Below, in pieces: positions 56,144-64,000 of a DNA stretch of 64,000 nt. Both the position numbers and the translations under genes were made by a program. How positions within the stretch are numbered: the stretch's first letter is position 1; each line of letters begins with the position of its first letter. The notes beneath the pieces are model-generated. The model made no database searches, was not told the DNA's origin, and saw nothing but the letters and a program-made list of their open reading frames with translations. The stretch spans positions 14,320,001 to 14,384,000 of the forward strand of contig OX485804.1 of NCBI GenBank assembly GCA_950295325.1, written 5' to 3'. Origin of the DNA: Polytrichum commune (taxonomy: Eukaryota > Streptophyta > Polytrichopsida > Polytrichales > Polytrichaceae).

Positions 56144-56759
56144 ATAGGTATATATTTAAGTTCAATTATATACATGTTCAATTAGTCTCTTGGCAATAAT
56201 CAATTTCAAATTTCCTCCCCAATTTCCTCCCTATATTCCCTAAAACATCAATCAATTAATTATTCAATAAATAAACATGGGTCATTCCCAATTTTCATTG
56301 CCGTTCATACTATAACACAAAAAACACTTAAGTTTGACCAATTTTTTTCATTATTAAATAAATACCCCAAACCATAATACTAGATAATGAGTCATGGGGC
56401 AAAAACACAAGCGGCCCGTCTAGGGCAGCAAAAATTTTCAAGGGCTGCCCAAAAAAAGGAAAAAAATGGTCCTCGTCAAAATGTGACTAAAGAATATGAC
56501 TCACAGAAAAATGTGACTGCCACATATGATTTGGCGTCCACTAGACACGTTCCCCGTTGTTCCCTATGAAGGCACCCGTCGTTCCCATACGCCGTATACA
56601 ATACATTTGCCGAATACGACAGTAAAATATGACTGCAAGTCGTATTTTTGAATTTCGTCCCCCCCAAAGGTCGAGGCCTAGCCAAATGTGACACCCTGTA
56701 GTCACCAGTTATCCCCAGTCACATTTCCTTAGTCACAAAATACCCAATTTGTTCTAGTG
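56144..56759. mobile_element. Right subterminal region and TIR of the CACTA element
   Basis: From about 56460 on, AATGTGACT, AATATGACT, GTCACATTT and TAGTCACA motifs recur and end in GTTCTAGTG at 56759. The next bases, TAT, are the candidate 3-bp target duplication. Confidence 0.75.
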
Positions 56760-58984
56760 TATGGCGGGTCAAATCGCGAACAACTATAATTAAGAAAGGC
56801 AACTAGTTAACTAATAGTTGAATTAGTTGGTTAGTTGTCCAAAGTCTGCATGGTTTGTCTCTTCCCTCACTACTAGATTCAATGCCACATTGGTGCTACC
56901 ATGAAAAATTTAAAGAATCTTCCATGCACAAAATGAAGATGTTCTTAGGCCCATGGAACTCCATGCAAGGGTTGAAGAATGTCTTATATTTATGGTACTA
57001 GACAGTGGAAAGATAGATTATAATATTTTAATTGTTAATTGTTCATTTTGGTCATAAGCCTATTATGATACATGTAACAATGCTTCAAAAATTGCAAGAT
57101 TGAGGTGATTCTCTGTGCACCGCCCTACCTGAAATGGAACAAAAGAAAATTGACACTGCAAACTTCTCCACTTAACAAACAAGGGACTTTAGGGGCTTTG
57201 CCACAAGAGACCTTGTCCTAGAATGACACTTTAGAAATAACCACTTTTTAATACTATCTCTGTTCACATTAAATTGGAAGTGTCGCTCAGATTCCATTAC
57301 AATTCACCAAACCTTATTCATTACGTTTTGACATGCATTACCCGGGACCTATTATTGCTCAAAGGCAGTCTCCACAATACCTTTATCACATGATACGAGA
57401 CTCAACCAACAAGAAAACGGTAGAACCGTGAGGCTCTGTCCTTTCTTATGAAAGACTACAACTGTAGTTGTACACTTTGCTCATGCCAATCCATGGTTAT
57501 TTACTATACCTATAACCAACTATAGTCAATTAGATTTCCTTCAATACAATTTCGGGAACAACTATAGTTAACTAGGCATATATAACTATAGTTAACTAGT
57601 TTTTAGAACAACTATAGTTAACTACTTTTTTGGGAGGTCAAATCGCAACAACTAGTTACGAAAGGCAACTAGTTAACTAATAGTAACCATGTGTTTAGAG
57701 GGTCTCGCTGACGTGGTTGCCTTCTATTGGCTCATGAGCATGGTGGAAAACAATCCATAACCTATGACCCTCTTTCTAGTTTCCTACCATCGCCATGGTT
57801 GTTCCGAAACTCCACCACAAATAGAAAAAATGAGATCAAAACGAAGCTCTCTGCACCTGCTACCTTACAAACACCACACACAATATTTTGCTCCCACCGA
57901 TCTGAAGGAGCAACTTAACACCGGAGCTCTAAACAGATGGTTACCTAGTTCATTGCCCTCAAACCTTCCTCCTCGCACTTAATAAACACATCAAACCTGG
58001 CTCTCCGTATACAACAAAAGAATCATGACTCGCTTATTCCCAAGCCTGAATCACACAACCTTAAATATGTCCTCCACTGATCGATGACACAAAACTTTCC
58101 TTCTCCAGACAAACAACAACAACAACCAATCTACTCTCCAAGATGGACACGAACAAAAATCTGTTCCTTCCTGCTCATGAGGTTCTAGAGTGTTCCTTCT
58201 GCGGCAGCTAAAGAACATCCTCACCACGAAAATATAGGTCTCAGACCATCGCCATGGCTGTTCCGAAACTCCACCACAAATAGAAAAATTAAATCAAAAC
58301 GAAGCTCTTCACACCTGCTACCTTACAAACACCACACAAAATATTTTGCTCCCACCGATCTGTCGGAGCAACTTAACACCGGAGCTCGACCCTCTAAAAA
58401 GATGGTTACGTCGGGTAACCGGCTGGAGGGCCAGGGTTACCACCTGGGGCCGGTGATGCACACGTGGCTCGCCCTCCGGGCTCGCCGCGTGAGCATCACT
58501 AGCCACAAGTGATAACCTTGGCCCTCTTGCCGGTTACCTAGTTCGTTGAACTAGTTGGTTAGTTGTCCAAGGTATGCAAGCTTTCACCATCCGTGTTAAA
58601 CGAACTAGACCAAAAATAGCAGGAACAAGTAACGTCCAAACGTGAACACAAAGTGGTTAGGAAATTTGCTCTTAAAACATAGAAGTTGATGCATAATCTT
58701 TGTCCTACAGACACAACCAAAAAAAAGACCACAAATAGCAGAACACAAGTAATGTCCAAGTGTGAATACAAAGTGATTAGGAAATTTGCTCTTAAAACAT
58801 AGAAATCGATGCATAATCTTTGTCCTACATACTCAACCAACAAAGATACGCTGAGTGTTTTAAGAAAAATAAATAAAATGACGGACACCTTTATTCCCGG
58901 CTACCGCCTCGCGTGGTGCCCTTGTTCCCCATGACACTAGTAATTTACTTTTTACTATTTACCATAAACAATGTAGTGTGCAGG
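56760..58984. repeat. Dispersed repeat family with internal duplications
   Basis: 57787–57963 and 58248–58420 are direct copies (CCATCGCCATGG(T/C)TGTTCCG, CACCACAAATAG, TTTTGCTCCCACCGATCTG). 58609–58715 and 58727–58840 are a ~118-bp tandem pair (GGAAATTTGCTCTTAAAACA). 57545–57630 holds three ACTATAGTTAACTA palindromes. GGCAACTAGTTAACTAATAG occurs at about 56798 and 57664. Parts are found inverted in kinase intron 3. The minus-strand 109-codon ORF at 58559–58888 is the tandem pair translated. Confidence 0.8.
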
Positions 58985-59381
58985 GAGCGTTAGGCTGAGA
59001 TAATTATCTTGTGAGGCGCGGCCCTTTCCTCCCTCCCGTTGGAACCCTAATACGGGAAGAGAGAGAGAGAAAGAAGAGAGAGAGAGGCCCGCGCGAGAGA
59101 GAGAAAGAAGAGAGAGAGAGAGGCGCGCGCGCGAGAGAGAGAGTCCTTGGTGCTCCCAAGGCCGCTCGCTCTTTAGCCCAGCCAGCCTTTGCTGCTCCCC
59201 AGGCCCAGGCCCAGGCCCTGTCTGGGGTTTCGTCCGTAAACCCTACCCCCTCCCCCTTTCTCTCTCGCCCCGCCTCGCCTGCCCTGCCCCCGCTGGTCCT
59301 CTCCTCTCCTCTCCTCTCCTCTCCTCTCTCCCTTCTCCACTCCGTTTCGCACCACTCGCTTGGACGACTTGGAAAGCACAG
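58985..59381 (+). promoter_or_regulatory. Promoter/leader exon of the acidic-basic nuclear protein gene
   Basis: It starts with purine-rich GA runs (59059–59142) and continues with a CTCTC pentamer repeat (about 59298–59332), typical of plant promoters and leaders. It ends at a strong donor (CACAG|GTGAGT at 59382). The matching acceptor is CCTGCAG at 60434, giving a 1053-bp intron in the 5' UTR. The transcription start was not determined. Confidence 0.6.
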
Positions 59382-60054
59382 GTGAGTGCACTACCTGCGC
59401 TGCATTTTCTTTCGTTCCCCCCGCTATCCCACTCGTGCTTCATGTGTCGGTACCTGTGTGCCATGTTGTTGCGGAGCCTGTCCCTCGCTTAGCCCCGCTG
59501 TTTTTGTGTTGTCGGTAGAGGAGAGGAGCGGAAAGAAATGCACTCTGTTTGTGGGGTGGTGAGTTCAGTTTCGGGAAGTTCTGTGTAATGTGGGAGTGGT
59601 GGTGGTGGTGGTTAATAGTTATTGGTGTGTTTGGAGGGATGTGGAGTGTGGGCGATTGGTTCTTGTTTGCGACGGGAAGGGGGGTTCCTTTTTTTTGTTT
59701 TCATTGTTCTTTGTTTTGGGTGTTTTTTGGCATGTTGGCTTGCTGTCCAAGCTGGTGTAGGATAGGAAGGCGGCAGCTGCAGACATAGGCCGGTTTGGAG
59801 TGTGTTTGTACAACTGATTGCGGTTGGAGTGTGTAGGTTGTTTTGGTAATAGGTGCTCACTGTTTGTGAATAGAGCCCAAGTTGACAAGGTTGAAGTGAT
59901 CTTGTATATGCAGAGGGGAAGAAGTTGTAAGGCGCGGTTATCCTTCAACACCCGAAGGCGAATTCCGGAGTGCACCGGTAGGTCCCGAAGGAGGCGCGAC
60001 GATTCCTGCAGTGGAGTGCTGGAGCTTGCAGGCAGGTTGCCTTCTCCGAAGGCA

Positions 60055-60092
60055 CCTACTACTACTACTTCTACTACTACTACTACTACTAT
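60055..60092. repeat. (CTA)n microsatellite in the leader intron
   Basis: About eleven ACT/CTA triplets with one TTC interruption. Confidence 0.9.
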
Positions 60093-60485
60093 CCATCCAG
60101 CTTGAGCACGTGAAGTGAAGCGCATCCGTGAGCTTGTCGGGAGAGAGTAATTGAAGTTAATATTCACATGGAGTCTCAAATTCAATGTGTGGCATTGTTG
60201 TGGCAGGTCAAATAGTTGTGGCAGGAGTGGACAACAAGCTACGTAGGTTGTGTTGGAATATCGTAAGTAATGAGATTTTCTTTCTTTCTTCTGTTTCATG
60301 ATTGGGATGTAATTTAGGATGTGGCTTGCATGTGTTGAACCTATGATTATATTGCGATGATGTGCAAATGATATGTATGTTTTTTTTCAATTAGGAAAAC
60401 CGTGTTTAACGTGTTGTTTATGTCATCCCTGCAGATAGTACAGGAGTAGTCAACCCCAGAGGAAAAGTAAAGGGATATTTTCACC

Positions 60486-61133
60486 ATGCCTGAGGATAGG
60501 AAGAAAATGTTACAGGCATTGGCAGCCAAGCGAAAGGCTGACAGTGAAGCAGGTGGCAGGAAGAAGCCCAAGTCGCCTGCAGTGACGCCGGCTAAGAGTG
60601 TCTCCAGAATTGGAGGAGACAAGCCGAAATCGGCACCTCTGAGTAAGGGGAAGGATAAGCAAAAGGCAAAGACTAAACCAACTCCTCCTGCCAAGAAGAA
60701 AGCTGCAAAGTGGGACAGTGAGTCAGACACAGCGGAAGAGGAGGACGATGTGTCTGGGGAGTCTGAGGAAGAATTGAGTGATGAGGATTCAGAGGATAAT
60801 GGTGCTAAGCGAAAACATTCTGACAAGAAAGGCGCCAAGCCCCCAGCCAAATCTCCAGCAAAGAAGGCTAAAACTTCTGGACTGGCTGTATTTAAAGAGA
60901 AAGACACCAAGGGTAAGGAGGTGGTGAAGGAGAAGGAGAGAGGGAAGAAGAAAGTAGATGACAGTGACGCTGAGAATGGTGCGGATGATGATGACAGTGA
61001 TCTGTCTGAGGACCCTCTAGATGAAGTGAACCCTGACAACATTCTGCCTTCACGAACTCGGAGGCGCACTGCTCAACCTGTACAGTATGAGTTTGGCAGT
61101 GGCGATGAGGATGAAGATGACAGTGATGCATAA
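60486..61133 (+). CDS. Acidic/basic nuclear protein, CHZ-like histone-chaperone candidate (215 aa)
   Basis: ATG at 60486 in good context (TCACCATGC), 52 nt after the leader-intron acceptor; stop at 61131. The N-terminal half is Lys-rich with many Ser/Pro (KRKADSEAGG, KKPKSP), nuclear-localisation-like. Acidic blocks follow (EEEDDVSGESEEELSDEDSE and a second near residue 160–175). Near the C-terminus PLDEVNPDNILPSRTRRR recalls the conserved Asn-Ile/Leu-Pro-X-Arg-Thr-Arg motif of CHZ/HIRIP3-type H2A–H2B (H2A.Z) chaperones; then come QYEFGSG and an acidic end. It is a real gene by composition, start context and leader intron. The CHZ assignment is by motif memory only. Otherwise it is an unassigned disordered nuclear protein. 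No membrane segment or enzyme motif seen. Confidence 0.75.
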   Translation: MPEDRKKMLQALAAKRKADSEAGGRKKPKSPAVTPAKSVSRIGGDKPKSAPLSKGKDKQKAKTKPTPPAKKKAAKWDSESDTAEEEDDVSGESEEELSDEDSEDNGAKRKHSDKKGAKPPAKSPAKKAKTSGLAVFKEKDTKGKEVVKEKERGKKKVDDSDAENGADDDDSDLSEDPLDEVNPDNILPSRTRRRTAQPVQYEFGSGDEDEDDSDA

Positions 61134-64000
61134 GGGAGCTCCCAACCCCCTTGCATTCAACAAGACTCTGGTATGTCTGAATTTGCACTTCTTGCTCACT
61201 GATTGTTGTCAGCTGAGTGCTAGGCTCTCTTTTCAAGTACCGAATCCCTAACAGCCACTTGGAAGTAGTAGAAACTTGGGGTGGTGCATTTCATGCAATT
61301 TTGGTGTGCCAACAAGCATCGGCGTTCACTGTAGTTTACAGTTGATGCTCTGCAACTCGTCTCCAGGGGTCTCCTGTACAGATATTTGTATCTCAACTAC
61401 ACATATATGAAATTTTCCATCACTGCTTTCTGTGCGGTGTGAGGTCTTTACCACTTCCTACTCCCACCATGTGTGTGACACTGACTACTGTCCTCTGGTG
61501 TCAGCCCTTCTGAGCATTCTCAATATGAGTGTTGGTCTCAAATTTCGTGTTGAGGTTTGGCAATTCCTTTTTGTGGAGGTATTTAGCATCTTGAACGGCT
61601 TTTCCTTGCAGGTTTCATGGTGTAGAGCTGTGGATATAAAGCTGGGAGGCTCTTTGTTTTTTATAGCTTTTGCCTAGTCAGGATCAATCCTATGTAAACA
61701 GTGTCTTGTTCTTGCCATCGTTTTGACTTAGTCAGGATCAAATTCCTTTGTGAACAGTGTGTGACACTGATAATCATTCTGTCCATTGCCCAACGTCTTC
61801 AAGGCTCCTATTTATCTTTAGGGCTTCTGTAGATTCATGATTGTTTGCTATGGTCTTGGATGCGTCATGTCTTGCTGTCTTGACTATGTGGATATAGAAG
61901 AGGAACATTTGGGACAGAGAAAGACAGTCTTCCTTTTGGTCTTTCCACGTTTAGGGTTTTAAATAATTCCCAAGAAGTGGTTTCAGTTGTCAAATGGTGG
62001 AATTTGAAGGTTTGCTGGTATTGGTTGTGCTGCTCTCACTGAGCTTTTTCTGTGGATTCATAACACTCTACTCCTTTTATGATCCATTGGAATCCAGGGA
62101 ACGCATCAATTGATTTGACTCTTGTACGACAGCTTTCCAGAACATTCATCTGAAGTTACTGTATTTCCTTAACATTGCAGTAGATTCATCAGTGTTGTGC
62201 TTGGGTTTTGGAGAATGTCTCCACCTTTAATTCAATCTTGGATTATGGTTTACTCTCTTTAGTGTTGAAATGTTGTGTTGTGGTTCATTCATTACGGTGT
62301 AACCTGCCACTTCAATAATTACAATGTTTCACAGCTTGCTCAATAATATATGGAGTATCGACTCCATATTTTTCCCAGAAACATGACCACAAACATTAGC
62401 TGGTTGTCACTGTGGTTTCTTAATCAAATGTTTACTGAAATCTAAGGAGGTATCTATTTGTCCTGTAAGTTCACTTATTGATAGTTTTCACCCTACCTTT
62501 TCAATCTATTACTGTACGGGAAATTGGGATTGTCAAAGTTTGTGGTGCCCAGTAGACTCGGTAGAGTGTGAATGGTACTGGCAATTCCTATACAATGAAT
62601 GGTGATTACCAGCTGCTTTTTTTTCTTCTGGCTACTAGTAGCCGCTTGTCTACAGTGAAGTGAATTGATTTATAAACTCATGTTAAATTGTTTGGATTTT
62701 GTCCTCCTAAGGTGCTACCTCCACCCTCTGGTTGAGAGGTGGTGCCAAGTAGCTTCACATGGGTGGAGTGAAGTTGTCTAAAAATTGGGATCTCCCTCTA
62801 AGCTTCATTAATGCGAGTAGCTAATGAGCTTCATTGTGTTCCATAGATGGAACCCATCCTCATTCAAGGGCTAAAGTTGCCTAGGGGTTTAGATGGGTAG
62901 GGTGAGTGGTGTTGTCACTTTCTCCTCCATTCTCCACCCCTATGGTTGCCAGCCTCTTGCTCTCTCAGCTTGTACCTTGTAGCCGCTTTATTCATGTAGT
63001 TGCAATTTGTGGCACCTCCTTTTGATTGTAGTGGAGCTTTGGAGTGGAATGTATTGTTGGTGCTTGAAGGTGCCAACCTCCCTCCCTCCCTACCTATCTG
63101 TACTTGTATGTGTGATTATATGAGTAATTTTTTAAAGCAGTGGTGTTCATTTTGGGTGTATTCTCTTATTCATTTTGGGTCCAATCTTTTTCGGATGTAG
63201 AAGTGCACTAGATACTTAAAAGTGTAGGATGTTTCAATGCTGATCATCTTATATTTGTGCAAACATGTGCAATTTGGGTGCACATTCATATTTAAGAGGG
63301 TTGGTGCAAGACTTGTTGGCCTAAGATGTTGCTATATGTTTGAAACAAATGATATGTGCGTGTTGATCCTCTCATACAAACTAAGGCCGAAGCATCTACA
63401 ACCAACTAAATAAGAGAGTTTGCATATGTGTAGGAGAATTAGTAGTGCGAATTTATTCTCATGTGAAGAGAAACAAATTATAAGGAGAATGCAAAACATT
63501 TGTTTTCATGAATATGAAAATTGCCACAAATTTTGAGGTGGTTAAGTTAGGGTAACACGTAATTCAGGACAGAAATAAGGAGGAATTGCAAATTTTTGGG
63601 TAATTTTATTCATTAAATTGAAATTTTTGTGAATTTTTGAAGTCAAAAGTTGGCCTGAGCATATTAGCAATGTTTGCAGTCTATCATAACCGCTCATTTA
63701 AACTGCTCATTCTTCCTCATTTTACCACTCCAAATCATGATATGTATCAAGGCACTATTGGTTTTGACTTGATCAAAATTGAGTCCTAGTTGATTGAAAT
63801 TATGGTACCCAATAGATTGTTGAAGGGGTCTTGATCATAAATAGGCGCCTCTACTATAATCAATCACAAGTTGCTACCACATAAACCTTAACTACGATTG
63901 CCCAAAACGTATAGATCTCATCCATGTTTGTCATTACGTGACCCTAGTGAATGGATGAATGGACATGGTTGACTATGGATGCCTTGACCTTAGTTGAACT
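61134..64000. other. 3' UTR of the preceding gene, then intergenic DNA
   Basis: The first several hundred bases are T-rich and fit a 3' UTR. (T/C)TAGTCAGGATCAA recurs at about 61675 and 61730, a short local duplication. No further gene, RNA or element was recognised. The ORFs at 61432 and 63000 look like chance. Confidence 0.45.

Larger units (their letters stand above)
48960..56759 (+). mobile_element. CACTA (En/Spm) transposon, defunct, encoding a TNP2-like transposase and a SET-domain ORF
   Basis: The right end at 56759 is TTTGTTCTAGTG, the inverse of CACTAGAACAAA. The last ~370 bp carry repeated AATGTGAC/GTCACATT motifs of subterminal type. Inside, in order on one strand: a transposase-associated zinc-like N-terminal exon, a SET-domain ORF, the Transposase_21 core, DUF4218 and DUF4216. 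That order (without SET) is the standard TNP2 layout. The left terminus was not found; TATGACT/TGTGACT motifs at 48990–49060 suggest it lies near or left of 48960, so the start given is approximate. Confidence 0.85.

Noticed and set aside
58559-58888. 109-codon hydrophobic ORF with an internal peptide repeat
   Set aside because: It is the 118-bp tandem repeat read on the minus strand; the same DNA lies in a kinase intron.

Overview
This is nuclear DNA of a land plant. Three ordinary plant genes can be read: a chloroplast mTERF protein, a multi-exon LRR–EDR1/CTR1-like–kinase with GT–AG introns, and an acidic/basic chromatin-type protein with an intron in its leader. They sit about 10–30 kb apart in sequence filled with decayed transposable elements and satellites. 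A PHD-tailed Ty3/gypsy element, many MITE-like elements and a CACTA (En/Spm) transposon fit a repeat-rich plant genome, possibly a non-flowering one. The species cannot be fixed from the window.

Layout. 1–3.6 kb: the end of a broken Ty3/gypsy pol (RT, RNase H, integrase, PHD finger) and an LTR-like tail. 3.8–5.0 kb: three units of a ~0.5 kb tandem repeat. 5–11.3 kb: AT-rich intergenic DNA with an inverted-repeat element at 7.9–8.4 kb. 11.3–12.9 kb (minus): an mTERF4/BSM/RUG2-type gene. 13–20.5 kb: dispersed repeats, several MITE-like elements and a duplicated block. 22.0–30.9 kb (plus): a 12-exon kinase gene. 31–36.5 kb: hairpin elements, a short tandem repeat and an unclassified GC-rich stretch. 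36.5–45 kb: two copies of a strongly palindromic ~79 bp minisatellite, a ~170 bp satellite with higher-order structure, and a decayed unclassified element with a 416-aa coiled-coil ORF. 45–46.3 kb: a CACTA-type terminus. About 49.1–56.8 kb: a defunct CACTA element with a TNP2-like transposase and, in what looks like its first intron, a SET-domain ORF. 56.8–58.9 kb: a repeat family also found inverted in kinase intron 3. 59–61.1 kb: the acidic/basic nuclear protein gene, then intergenic DNA to the end.

The three host genes show no functional link: organelle gene expression, signalling, chromatin. The most unusual content is the SET-domain ORF tied to the CACTA transposase, the palindromic arrays whose edge matches coding sequence of the nearby coiled-coil ORF, and the PHD reader on the gypsy integrase. 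Splice sites and domain calls were made by eye; no database or folding program was run.
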